Shown: positions 11,959-22,589, counted from the stretch's first letter. The stretch: 24,361 bases of DNA from Pleurotus ostreatus/Saccharomyces cerevisiae fusant (GCA_024196135.1 JAMQCK010000411.1:1-24361); one strand, 5' to 3'. A program made the numbers and translations. Notes: a model not told the origin generated them from the letters alone.

Positions 11959-12669
11959 GGTCCGATTGGCGCTCGGCGAAGTTCAGCGTCAGGGTAGCCA
12001 GTGACGACAGCGAGTGGGTGGCGAGCGGAGAGTTCAATTCGACCGCAGGAGACTCGCCTCGGGGGCGTGGGTTGTGGGCGCAGAGGATTAATTCTCCTGC
12101 TCCAGGATGTAGCGCCTATTCGGAATTCCTTTGTCCTTTGACCTTCTCGTGCGCCATGGCAAAGCAAAAATTCTCCGAGTTGCTCCTAAGTGAAACACGC
12201 GCTTTGTGAGTGCTCTTGTCGACATTTGACGCCTTCCTTGTGCTGCTGAATTTTGTGCTCGAGGATGGTGGTCTTCAGGTTGATGACTCACCAGTTGGTT
12301 GCGGCCGCACGGCAAGTCCCGAAATAGGAAATTTGTGGGAAAAGAAGGGAAGTTGAACCGTCCGCTTGCCTTCTGCGGACAGCCCTTTGATCGGGCTCCC
12401 GCGCCTTTGTGCAGTGGCCCTGCGTGCCGCAAACTCCTGACGCAAGTCGCGGGCCACTGATATGGTCTCCATTGCAGCGGTGGCGCCTCAAGATGAAAGC
12501 GGAAACACAAAAGCCTCCGCACTTGGCGGGTCGGTCAGGACCGGATGATTCGGGTGCGCGCGGGATCACTGTGGCGGCGCCGTAAACCGGTAGGTGAAGG
12601 TATTTAAGGGCATGGGCGCCCGGGGAGGGCGCTGCCAGACTACTCACTCTGTGTTTTCGCCATCTCAAC
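11959..12669. other. Intergenic, esterase 3' flank and AOX upstream region
   Basis: No supported exon. Open frames occur on both strands (for example 12088-12522 minus) but have no domain and no conserved splice pattern. The 3' end of the stretch is the alternative oxidase promoter. Confidence 0.5.
12601..12607 (+). promoter_or_regulatory. TATA-like box of alternative oxidase gene
   Basis: TATTTAA lies 69 bp upstream of the ATG at 12670, a fitting place for a core promoter with a short leader. Alternative oxidase genes in fungi are commonly inducible, and a TATA-type promoter would agree with that; no specific stress element was established. Confidence 0.5.
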
Positions 12670-14293
12670 ATGATCAGGACATCGATGCTATCGTCCACGA
12701 CTGCCCTTCGGGTAGCCCCCATTGTTTGCTCGATGGGCTCTCGCACCTTTGCCACCAGCGCTGCTTTTCGCGCGGCGGCGAGTGTGCACCAGCACACCAC
12801 TCAAGGGACGCAGCGTACGTACCCCTGGAATATTTTCATTTTTTCTTGACTCACAAGCGTTGTAGACTCGGCTTCATCGAGTGACAAGAGCCGCTCCGTG
12901 TCCTCTGCAGCCAGCTCTCCCTTGACGAAGCAGGATGCTGTTAGCACGGTTCCACAGCAGCCGCACACCTTCACTGGCGACTGGCTCCTGTTCCACCCCG
13001 TCTACAAGCCTGATGAGCTCAAGTCCATCCAAGTGAGTAATTTCTTATGTGGCACGCAGGAGCACCCGTGGCTGACGCCCGCCTTCAGGTCATCCACCAA
13101 GTGCCTACCAAGCTCTCTGACAAGGTCGCTTACCGCCTCGTCAAACTAGCCCGGTAAGTCCTGCATTCCGCGGAGCTGTCCCGCGGGTTAGCTGATCGAG
13201 CTTAGATGGGGCTTTGACATTGTCTCGGGCTACAAGCACAAGGCCCTCCCTGCTGACGCGCACAAGATGACCGTCCAGGCGCTGAGGAAGGATGGATATG
13301 TGCTTGGCCCAGATGGGTGGCTCAACGTGAGATCTAATTGTTTGTTCGGAATATTCGCAAAGCTCATAAGCCCCGCAGCGCTTCCTTTTCCTCGAGAGCA
13401 TCGCTGGTGTCCCGGGCATGGTCGCCGCTACCCTGAGACATCTCCAGAGCCTGCGTCTCATGGTATGTCATCTCGCTTGTTGAATAATTATACGACGGCA
13501 CGCTAACCAAATTTGTGCAGCGCCGCGACAACGGCTGGATTCATACGTGCCTCGAGGAGGCAGAGAACGAGCGCATGCATCTCATGTGAGTCCCACGCCT
13601 GTCCGGTCTGCGCTCAGCCCCCTCTGACGCCATATTCTCAGGACCTTCATGACCCTGCGCAAACACTCCATCTTCTTCCGCGCCTTGATCCTCGGAGCGC
13701 AGGGCGTGTTCTACAACCTCTTCTGTACGTCGCCCTTTCCACCGTCGCGGCTGTTCCTGACATCCAGCCTTACAGTCTTGACATACATGATCATGCCCGC
13801 GGCGGCCCACCGCTTCGTTGGCTACCTCGAGGAGGAGGCGGTGCGCACCTACAGCCACTGCATCCAGGACATCGAGAGCAACCTCGTGCCCGAGTGGTAC
13901 GTCCTACTATTTTTTATTGTCGTATAGGGTGTCACTAATCAACCACACAGGCGTAACGCCCCCGCCCCGCAGATCGCCATCGACTACTGGCGCCTGCCGC
14001 AGAACGCCACCATGCTCGACGTGATCTACGCTGTGCGCGCTGACGAGACGTGCGCTCAATCTCTCATAACCCTCTCATCGCTCAGAAAACTCACCTCCCT
14101 CGCCAGCTCGCACCGCTTCGTTAACCACAGCCTCGCGAACCTCAACCAGAAGACGGACGTCAACCCCTTCGCCCTCCGCGAGCCCGACATGAGCTTGAAG
14201 GGGCAGAAGATCGCGTTCGATCGCAGCGAGGCCGCTAACTTCGTCGAGGAGTCGCGCGAGATGCTGCAGAAGCAGTCCAAGACCGAGGCGTAA
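12670..14293 (+). CDS. AOX: Alternative oxidase, mitochondrial
   Basis: Cyanide-insensitive ubiquinol oxidase of the inner mitochondrial membrane, passing electrons from ubiquinol to oxygen without proton pumping. Ten exons: 12670..12814, 12866..13032, 13089..13153, 13206..13326, 13379..13462, 13521..13585, 13642..13724, 13776..13896, 13951..14049 and 14107..14293; 378 aa. The first 60 or so residues are Ser/Ala/Arg/Thr-rich, as in a mitochondrial presequence. All four di-iron motifs are present: [10 protein letters not shown] (Glu172), NERMHL (Glu211 and His214), LEEEA (261-265) and RADETSH (Glu316 and His319). [20 protein letters not shown] and [11 protein letters not shown] match fungal AOX closely. 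The splice at 14050/14106 gives ADETSHRF, equivalent to ADEATHRF of Neurospora. It lies between the esterase and the convergent PET127 gene. Confidence 0.96.
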
Positions 14294-15000
14294 ATCGCCC
14301 GATATACGATCATTCCATTTTTTATCATCATCATCTAATATCGAGCATCCCTGTGCTCGTCTCTCACCATCTATCCGGTCGCGACAATCTTTTGACCCTT
14401 CCCTTCGCATCGCATCCTCCATCTACTATTTATTCCCCGCCTAACGCGCTCCGACTCTTGACCGACCTGTATCTAAAATGCTGCATCAACGAACGAACTG
14501 TACAGTACTAGCCCCCCCACTCCTAGAATACCCTAGCGACCCGATAGACTTACGAAGGGGAGCTCAGCTTCTCACATAGAGATGCCAGCTCCTCGACTAG
14601 TAGCTACCTTATACCTCATCCTTGTGAATATCACCGGATACGTCGGTGGAATGATATGGTTTTATGGGTTCCAAACAATGTACGATGGCGATAGAAATTC
14701 GAGAGCCATCTTCCAAGTTGTTACCTTCCTCCGAGTTCATGCTTGGCCTGAAACATGATTGCCATATGTACACGCCCATTATCCGGGCGCACTCAACTTG
14801 ATAGCAAAGCTTGAGCTGGAATGCAGCTTTAGCGACGCTCAGGCCTTCGCCGTCTCCGCGTCGCATGCGCGCCAATGGATGGTTCCAACTAGACGGCAGA
14901 TTCCATGCAGATGTAGTCTGCCACGAATGAAGTGCTTAAGGTATAGGATGATGTAAGAAGTGGTGACTCTACTCGACAACGGCTGCACAGGACTAAAGCC
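14294..15000. other. Intergenic between convergent AOX and PET127
   Basis: Holds the 3' UTRs of two convergent genes. A CTGTACAGTACTAG motif at 14498-14511 recurs downstream of ARL8. Short open frames at 14609-14875 (-) and 14759-14956 (+) have no recognisable features. Confidence 0.5.
14498..14511 (+). other. Shared 3'-flank motif, copy 1 (after AOX)
   Basis: CTGTACAGTACTAG occurs 205 bp after the AOX stop, with CTGCATC about 17 bp before it. The same 14-mer, also preceded by CTGCATC, lies after the ARL8 stop. It contains TGTA, the kind of motif bound by cleavage factor I near poly(A) sites, so a 3'-end processing role is a reasonable guess. Confidence 0.3.
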
Positions 15001-17962
15001 TCATGCAGATGACGCCTTATCCTCAACCTTCCGCAATCCACCACCCTGCGCCAACTCATACCCCGGCGGCGGGAACGGCTGCCCGAGCACGATCTTGGGC
15101 TTCCCCTTCTCCCTCTCCTCCCGCGCGAGCATCTCCTCCCGGCCTTCTCTCGCCAGCTGCCGCAGCTTCTGCGTCGTCGTGCCGGGCTTGCGGAATAGTG
15201 CTGGTGCGTACGACTTGAGGAGGTCGTCGGCGACGCCTGCGGTGCCAGAGGTGCCGACAGCGTTGCCCGAGGCGGCGCCAGATGCGTCTTCGCCGCCCTC
15301 TATCGATGCGGTGGCCTCCGCCTCGCCAGCCGGGCCCCCGAAGTTAAGGTTGGCGAGGAACTCGGAGATTTGTGCCCGCGAGATGCCCGTGGGTAGCGAC
15401 ATCGCGAAGGTCTGGCGCTCGCGCGCGGCGCCGAGGCGCTTGCGGATGTCTGCGAATGTGTCCGAGGAGCGCGAGATGGTGTAGTGGATGGTCCCTAGAG
15501 GGTATGTAGTCAGTCGATGGCTTTGGGTAGCATTTATCATGAAAACACCTACATGGCTTGTTTATGCTGGGCACCGCAACGTAGCCCTTCACGGGTTTGT
15601 CACCCAGATAGCTCGCACTCGTCACAGCGAGCTCGACGATCGGCTTCTCTTCCTCGACACCGTTCCACTCAACCGGCTGCACCCACACGCGAAGCACGCC
15701 AGTCCCCTCTTCCGTCTCCCAGGTGGCCTTCACGGACTGCATTGCACGTCACGTCAGTTTTGTCACCTTTACCCACTCATCCCTTCACCCATGAAGGCCC
15801 ACTCAACCACTCACCTGCCCCGGGAAACACCCCGCGACCTCCTCCGCCACCGTCTCCAGCATCGCGACGCACTTGCGGAACACGCGGTCCCCAGCACCGG
15901 GCTCCATCCCGAACAGGCGCGCGTCGATCTCCTCAAGGCCGAAGTACTGGAAGCCGAAGACGCGCGCGACGTTGTGGTACGCGCAGAAGATGCCGTCCAT
16001 GTTGCCGATGCGGGCTTGGAAGCTGGGCAGGTGGTCAGCGGGGTGTCGGGTGGAATTTCGGAAGAGGAAGGGAGTTAGTAATAAATCGCAGCAACATACC
16101 TATACTTCAAAAAAGCCGAGCGAATCAAGTCATAGTACTCGCGCTCAAAGCTCTCCAACAAGCCATGCTGCTGGCGGATGAGGTAGCCCGAACTCTCCTG
16201 GAAGTTCAGCAGGTCCATCCGGATGGCCATGCATGCACGCGTCTTCATGTCGAAGACGCCCGTTCCTGGGAGGCGGGGGTCGACGCAGTCGAGTTGGGAG
16301 CGCATGATAAAGGTTTGGGACTAGAAAAACATAAGTTGGATATGCGACTTAGAGACGGGGCAGGGGATGAGTTGTGGTACCTTCGAATATCGGTACGCCT
16401 CGCGCATGTTGTCGCTCTCGGTTTGTGGGTGGTCGTGCGCGCGGAGGTATCTTGCGAATTCTTCGGGCTCCATGGTGAAGTATTTCTCGAGGAGGGTACC
16501 CTGGAGTGAAGACCGCGTCAGAATCTGATTGTAACCTGTGAAGAAGACGCTAACCATCCATGTCAGGATATTCTGCTCGCTCTTCACGCCTGGCTTATCC
16601 TCGTCGGAGTCGATCATGTGTACCCCATCCTTGTAGTTAAACACTGTCGACGCAGGCGAGCGTTGTCCCGGGGTGAAGTCAACGGGCTACATCGCGCGAA
16701 CGTCAGCCTGCCGTGAGGCTATCCAACAACGTTAACGCAGGTCCTAAACTCACCTTATCCTCGAACGCTCGACTCAACGGCGAGATGTCCACATTCCTAT
16801 CCCCCGATATGAGGAAGTATATGTGACTCAGCATCCCCGTCAGCGACGAGGTCGACCCCGCGAAGGACTTGCCCTCGCGCAATGCAAGCGAGCGCAAGTC
16901 CTCATCTCGCGAGCTCTTGACGAAGCCCTCAACGCGCTCGAAGGCAAAGTCGGTGACCTTTGAAAGGTGCTCGAGCTCGGGAGTGAAGTTATAGACCGAA
17001 GAACGCGGGTCGCGCATCCAGTGGACGCCGGGGCTAATGCATACAGATTAGATTGGTTCGCGAGGAAGTGAGGGGGAAACGAAGGGGGGTGACGACGATG
17101 CTAGGGGATGTGATCAGGACGCGAAGGACAAGCAAACGCACTTGAATAGGACGCGATCGAGCCCGTGCGCTAGTCGTGCTATGGGCTTGTGCGCGCTTCG
17201 CGGTGGAATGTCTTCGAGGGGCTAAGCATGTTGAAGCGAAGGATACATAGTGAACGAGCACCTTCCAAGACAGGTCCGGGCTCCGCTTCGGGTTCTATCA
17301 AGCCTTCTATGCGCCTGTTGTACGCCAGCTGCTGGAGGGTGCGTTCGGGCTTTGATGGCTTGTGCCTCAGGCTCGATCCCCGGGGAGGCGGCGTGGCCAT
17401 GGCACCAAGGTCCCATCCTTTACTCTCAGGCGGTGAGGGGGACTTGCTTCTAGGACGGCCCCTCTTGACTTTGGGCTGGAGAGCTGAATGGCCTTGAACA
17501 TTACGAAGATGATGGGTGGCAGCACACGCACCATCCTGGCCCCAATCCTCCGTCTGCAGTTCGGAGGTCGCATCGTAGGCTGGGGGGTTCTGTTCCCGAG
17601 CCCGAGCCTGATTCCTCTCCTCCCTCTTCCGTGCCCGTCTGACTTTCTGCTTTAGAGTCTTGCGAAGCCGTCTCTCTGCCTCGGGGTCTAGCGGCACATT
17701 GGGGTCCACGGGCATGCCAGCATTTATTGCTGCGGCTATCAGGTCTTCGCTACTACTCGGCGCGCGTCTTCTCCTCGGAGACGCTGCACGAGGAGCACCC
17801 TTATTCTGTGCAGACGGTGTGAGAATTCATGCAGGACACCTAGCAAAAGAAACTGACGGGCAGGACGAGTCGACTCGTCGATATCGTCCGTGCTGAGCTA
17901 GCGCCTGACAGCGACGCGCTCAGCGCAGGCCCATTGACGCGAGTAAGCCTCCTGAGGAACAT
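15001..17962 (-). CDS. PET127: PET127-family mitochondrial RNA-processing protein
   Basis: Mitochondrial membrane-associated factor needed in yeast for 5' processing and turnover of mitochondrial mRNAs. Ten exons: 17858..17962, 17262..17805, 17142..17211, 16754..17033, 16555..16686, 16381..16500, 16100..16320, 15815..16022, 15553..15736 and 15001..15494; 785 aa, matching the family. Residues 1-35 (MFLRRLTRVNG...) look like a mitochondrial presequence; an in-frame Met at 18022 could extend it by 20 residues. Then comes a basic, disordered region and the Pet127 domain: DIPPRSAHKPIARLAHGLDR, VLFNPGVHWMRDPRS, FAGSTSSLTGMLSHIYFLIS, YKDGVHMIDSDED, MRSQLDCVDPRLPGTGVFD, REYYDLIRSAFLKY and NMDGIFCAYHN. 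The C-terminal tail is Ala/Gly/Glu/Lys-rich. The acceptor at 17212 was chosen because it joins VLE to DIPP in frame. Intron 16501..16554 has 54 nt and no stop. ARL8 is divergent, 164 bp away. Confidence 0.93.
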
Positions 17963-18126
17963 GACCGCAGCGGGGGACGACGTGAGAGACGCGTCGAGGG
18001 CGCGTCCGACAGCGATCAACAAATGCGTCGGCGCTCGGGCCGGTTGCTGATGCGCGCTAATGCGCTTCAGGCGCGGTGGCGTCGGCGTCTTTCTCCACCG
18101 TTCATCATACTCCGCCGCTGTTCAAC
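17963..18126. promoter_or_regulatory. Shared divergent promoter, PET127 / ARL8
   Basis: Only 164 bp lie between the chosen start codons of the head-to-head genes (104 bp if PET127 starts at 18022). Both core promoters must sit here. No TATA box is evident. Confidence 0.55.
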
Positions 18127-19190
18127 ATGGCGGGCCTCTTCACGAATCTCCTGCAATGGCTCAGTGGGTAATAACTAACTCGCCTTCTTTGGTAAACTGC
18201 GCTGAACTGGCGCCACAGCCTGTTCTTCTCCAAGACCGCTGAGATCGCGGTCGTCGGGCTCCAGGTGCGTGTGCGGCGTTCGAGGAAGACGCCCCCTGCT
18301 CATCGATATCGCAGGCATCGGGGAAGACGTCTTTTGTGAATGTGATAGGGTCTGGGCAGGTCTGTACGCCTCGGCGTGTTGACGACGTCGCGACTCAATT
18401 GCCCTAGTGGAGCGAGGAAGTAGTTCCGACCGTCGCATTCAACTTCAGGAAGGTCCGGAAGGGGAACGTTTCCCTAAAGATATGGGATGTAGCTGGTACG
18501 CGCTAGGCACATACACGGGCGAATTTATCGCTCATCTCATTCAGGTCAACCCAAGTTTCGCTCAATGTGGGAACGCTATTGCTCAGGCGTTGACGCCGTC
18601 GTGTAAGGCTTGCCACTTACCCCTCTCGATACACGCTCACATACATTGCTAGCTTCGTCGTCGACTCAGCTGACGTGCGTACTCCTGCCTTCCTATCCGA
18701 GCCCGCCTAACCCCAGACAGCGCGAGAAGTTCAACACGGCGCGATTCGAGCTTCATCAGCTTCTACACCAGCAGACGCTGACCGGCGTTCCCCTACTGGT
18801 GGTACGTCCCGGACGCCGCTCTTTCAACACTGCTGTCAACTAACTCCACGCTTCTAGCTGGGCAACAAGAACGACGTCGATGGGCATGCCGGCGTGAAGG
18901 AGCTCATCAAGGCTTTGTATGCGCCTCTCTCTGCGCGTCATCGAAGATCGTGCTGACGCTAATTACGATAGGCAACTCGACAAGATTTCTGACCGCCCTG
19001 TCTCCGTGCGTTCTCCCTTTGCCTTAGATATAATTTACTGATTGTGGCGCAATGTGGCGACTACAGTGCTACTCTGTAAGAACAGCACATTGCGGTACAG
19101 AACACAGAGCTAATCATTTACCAGTGCTCAATGAAGAGTCAACACAACCTCGACATCGTCCTCCAGTGGCTCTCGGGGAAGAGCCATTGA
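18127..19190 (+). CDS. ARL8: ARL8-type Arf-like small GTPase
   Basis: Small GTP-binding protein of the ARL8 group, which in animals positions lysosomes; in fungi a vacuolar or vesicle role is presumed. Eleven exons: 18127..18167, 18219..18264, 18315..18359, 18408..18495, 18545..18602, 18653..18674, 18721..18801, 18858..18916, 18972..19005, 19067..19075 and 19125..19190; 182 aa, the normal size. The N-terminus [17 protein letters not shown] forms the amphipathic membrane helix typical of ARL8 and lacks the Gly2 myristoylation site of Arf. Motifs: P-loop GLQASGKT (27-34), switch [12 protein letters not shown], switch [19 protein letters not shown] (Gln75 catalytic), LGNKND (128-133) and the guanine-contact SMK (163-165). 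ARL8-like SGQWSE and LQWLSGKSH also fit. Exon 10 is a 9-nt microexon encoding CYS; skipping it keeps the frame but removes part of the conserved CYSxSxK block. Confidence 0.93.
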
Positions 19191-19304
19191 ATAACTTCGC
19201 TTACTGGCTTCTACGATTGCAGCAATCACGACGACAGACACGAACACGAACAGCCATGCCCTCATGTACGCATGGTATATATCCTCGAACCTGCATCCAA
19301 GATT

Positions 19305-19318
19305 CTGTACAGTACTAG
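19305..19318 (+). other. Shared 3'-flank motif, copy 2 (after ARL8)
   Basis: Identical CTGTACAGTACTAG 115 bp after the ARL8 stop, preceded by CTGCATC about 14 bp before, as in the AOX 3' flank. It lies in the short gap between ARL8 and the convergent hydrolase gene. Confidence 0.3.
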
Positions 19319-19363
19319 TTTATCGGGTTAATTAATGTATACATGTAATCCAGCACACAAACG

Positions 19364-20597
19364 TCAGCTCATACACCGTCGGAAAGCTTCCAAGGTCACC
19401 GCCGGTGCATCCCACTGAGACTGTTGCCCAAAGGCACTGTCAGTAAACAGGATCGCCAATTAGATGAGAAAAGTCAACGCACAAAGTGATTGCACCCTTC
19501 CATCATCCTGAACTGAATATCCGGCATTTCCTCTCTTCTGCTCGCCAGGTCGTCCTCTATACACCACTTCGCCCACCACACCATCCACGGCGCATGCTCC
19601 GTCCACAGATAATGTATTCGAGGCTGCTGCCACTCCACCATAACTTCCGGGTCACACAGCGCCTCCTCGCGCAGGTCAGCGATGAGATGCATCAATTTGG
19701 GATGCACGACCCAGTTATCGCAGGTGGAGGCGGCGGCGAAGTCGGTTAGCTCTGTAAACTCGGCAGGGGACATTCTGTCCGTTGTCGGCGGGGGGTTTGC
19801 GTTCGAAGAGCAGGCGCTCAAACGCAACGGATCGCGCGGTGCGTGGTCGTGCGTCCAGTAATTTCCGAGCCATCGGACGAAGGCGACGCCGCGCTGGTCG
19901 AGGGGGACGTTCTCGTCGGTGAAGGGGGTATATATGTGCGGGCGGTCGTATCCGAGCGCCTCGTCTGGCGGGTCTGTGAGAAGAGGTGAGACTGAGAAGA
20001 GGAAATGAGATAGAGGCTGGCCGCGTACCCCACAAGATGAACGACGTTACGTGAGTCCTGAGCCTCTGCGCGATCTCCCCGGGGAGGCGCCTGATTGAGG
20101 CAAGAAGCGAGAGCAGGTATACGTTACCCATCGACCATGCGAGGACGGTGACGCGCTCGGGCAGGCCGAGCTCGACGATAAGCGCATCGATGAGGAGCGC
20201 GAGGCTTTCGCCCTCGGCGCGCAGGAGGGCTTTTCGCTCGTCGTCTGACCCGCTGCGAAATATGCGCTGCTCGTCTTCTGAGAAGGGCGTCGAATCGGGG
20301 TATGCTCTCCGGTTGATGCATACGAGGCGGATGCCCTGGTTCGAAGCGACAGGAAGAAGACGCTCGCATATGCCTGTTCGTGTGAATGCGGAGGAACGGC
20401 GCCCCGCAAAGGTGGGAGACGTAGCGAGGGTATCGTTAGCTTTCGTCGTGGGGCCGCAAAAATGGTCTAAGCTCACCCGTGGAGTAGAAAGCGTAGCCGT
20501 GGATGAAGAAAAGCGTCGAGTAGCTCGAGGCATTTTCCGGGGGGCCGGAATCGGTATAGGCATACTGCAACCCCGTGCTGATGGTTAGAGTCGGCAT
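19364..20597 (-). CDS. Alpha/beta hydrolase-fold protein
   Basis: Hydrolase of unknown substrate, 337 aa; exons 20477..20597, 20029..20373, 19483..19973 and 19364..19420. No signal peptide, so probably cytosolic. The fold is shown by the strand plus oxyanion motif LFFIHGYAFYS (residues 29-39), IRLVCINRRAYPDSTPFS (55-72), and the nucleophile elbow VTVLAWSMGN with Ser121; the first Gly of the usual GxSxG is Ala here. The catalytic His is likely in MEGCNHF (His318). The first acceptor (20374) is fixed by the need to join HGYAFYSTG to ICERLLPVA; intron 1 is 103 nt, longer than its neighbours. The last acceptor (19421) yields a short C-terminal exon SQWDAPAVTLEAFRRCMS, which matches the usual C-terminal helix. 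Related proteins are common, unstudied and multi-copy in Agaricomycetes. The gene is convergent with ARL8. Confidence 0.88.
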
Positions 20598-21541
20598 AGA
20601 GTCGATCGCGTGTGCTCTAGCGAGCCTTTAAAACCCAGCGCGCGGGACGTCTATTTTCCTCCTGCGGGGTGAATGGCGAAGAAGGGACCAGCCGAAGGCG
20701 CAGAAATGAAAGCAAAAAGAGGCAGGCGTTCTTTATATTCAAGGCCACCGCGTCGGTCGCCGCGGATGGTGCGCCCTTGACATGCTTATCGCCTCGCCTT
20801 CGGACCCAGTGTCCCGGGAGGCGCCATTTGACGGAAGTCAGGTCGGGGGACGTCAGTTCAGACCATTCGACCGGGAGAGATCATCCCGCTGTTCGCAGCC
20901 GACTACGCGTGTCTAGGGCACGCGCTCCTGCGGCGCTATGTGCTCTCACAGTGCCGAGCTGGCGCGTGCTAGGCGATTCCGTTCAATGATGTTTGCTAGG
21001 CGAGATTTCTAACTTATGTCCTGAGAGGCCGATTGGGAGGGCAGTCACGTCCAGAACGGGGAAGACATTCGACAAGAAGATTCTCACGTCCCGCTGCCTG
21101 CAATGTATCAAGTCTCGAGGCTTTAAGCAGGATAGCAGATCCCATAGCGCTTAGCGACTTGCGGCAGCGAGGAGTGAATTGCGCGGTGATCGTCGGCGTG
21201 AGCTTGGTTAGATGGCTTCATTTCCTGAGATCAGATGACGAGGGGAAGGTCGGAGGAAAGCAAGAGGATAAAACATGATGATATCGCAGGAACAGAGTCT
21301 GAAAGTCAAAGTGAAGGCTCCCACCATGCATGTTGATATGTCGTTACGGAAGACCCCGAACAACGGGCTGTTCCGAGCGCTGCTAGCACGTGCGCAATAA
21401 GCGCGCGTCACGAAGTGACAAAGTTGAACCTTCTCTTCCCCGCAAGAGCCACAGCTTAACCTCACCCGTGAAGGTATCGGAGTGCTTGTTTACACGTAAG
21501 CTGCGATGAGGGGCGGGTGCTGTACCCTGGCATGCTCTTCC
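20598..21541. other. Intergenic, hydrolase promoter side
   Basis: No supported gene. Near 20625 the minus strand has a TTTTAAA-type TATA-like run about 30 bp upstream of the hydrolase ATG. A short plus-strand frame from 20672 begins MAKKGPAEGAEMKAKRG and stops after 34 codons; without a clear continuation it is not called. Confidence 0.45.
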
Positions 21542-22589
21542 ATGTCCGCCGAACCTATTCCGGCTGTCGCGTACTCGCTTTTCAGGGCGTCTGCCGCTGC
21601 CCGGTCTGAGCGGGTGCGACGAACGGTAGGTGCTGGCCTTTCGGATGTTGTCCCTCCCCTTTCTGATCCACATATTTCTACAGAACTAGGCAGCGCGAGA
21701 GCTATGTCAAGGCCGACATGCCAAAAGCAAGCCAGTGATCCCTGCGCTACTTATGGCACGGATCTCGTTTCCGCTCCTGCGGTCCTCCAGCTGCCTGATT
21801 CCCCCTGTTATGGCTTCTCTTCCCCAGTACGCAATCTTCTAGTAAAGATTACGTACCGATCTCATCTTCACCCCCAGGAACCATCCTGGTCTTAGCGCCA
21901 ACGGCAGCCCTCGGAGGCCGAAGGGGGATCTATAATGGTCATTAAGCACGTCGCGGAAGAGCTCGCGTATCGTGGGGCATCTCGAGGCTTGTTCCTCATG
22001 TCTTGCTCCTCCGGACGTGGCCTCTGCCAACCTCATCCGAGCCCGATGTTATCTCCTCCGGGCACGCGCTAGCCTCGTTGTCTTGTCGATCTTGCTGGTG
22101 AGTGCTATCTGATCCTATTGAACCTTCAATGCCGACTCGACAATCCACCAGGCAAAGCATCGACGTAAGGAGAAGCTTAGGGACACAGTCTCTCTTACGC
22201 GCCGCTATCCGCTACTAGAACGAGGAGACAATCGCTCCCTTCGTCCTCGGAAGTCTAGTAAGCAAGATGACCTGCAGAGGCTTCTGAATCTTAGCGGCGC
22301 TCTTGTCAAAGTTGCCAGCACAACACCCATGTCTGCGACTCCCTCTCTCGTAAGTCCTTGGTAGCCGCGGCAGACATGAGCTGCCTGACAGCATGCCGGC
22401 CTCCTGCACCTGCCGCCGACGCTTGCCGCGAAAGGGCCTCGGGGCCGGCTTTGTATACCAGTATACGAAGATCATGACGCCAGCAACGTATACATCGGAA
22501 GCCTAGCGTACCCGTTGAAGAAGATCTGTACTCGTCCTGGGTGGCCTCCTGGCTCTGACCGATATCACAACGTACTCACTTATCGATGA
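21542..22589 (+). CDS. Unknown multi-exon gene, possibly disrupted by one in-frame stop
   Basis: I do not recognise this protein. A phase-consistent chain can be built: 21542..21625 (MSAEPIPAVAYSLFRAS), 21690..21826, a third exon ending at 22097, 22152..22349 and 22392..22589. The last two exons are best supported: donor CTG|GTGAGT (22098), acceptor CCACCAG (22151), donor CTC|GTAAGT (22350) and acceptor CTGACAG (22391), with open frames of 66 codons on each side. They read KHRRKEKLRDTVSLTRRYP, LQRLLNLSGALVKVAS and DASNVYIGSLAYPLKKICTR. If exon 3 starts at the good acceptor CCCCCAG (21877), the frame meets a TAA at 21933-21935; if it starts after the poor ATTAAG (21946), the chain is open, about 255 aa. 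Thus it may be a gene with one weak splice site, a recent pseudogene, or a wrong 5' model. It is charged and Arg/Leu-rich, with no clear membrane segment. Confidence 0.42.

Noticed and set aside
12284..12290. TGACTCA (AP-1/Gcn4-type) site upstream of AOX
   Set aside because: The same heptamer also occurs inside the first AOX intron (12847-12853), and one or two copies are expected by chance in this window, so a regulatory claim is not supported.
15517..16509. A 330-codon plus-strand open frame opposite PET127
   Set aside because: It runs across PET127 exons and introns with no regard for their boundaries, is Arg/Ser/Pro-rich as expected for an antisense shadow, and PET127 on the other strand is certain.
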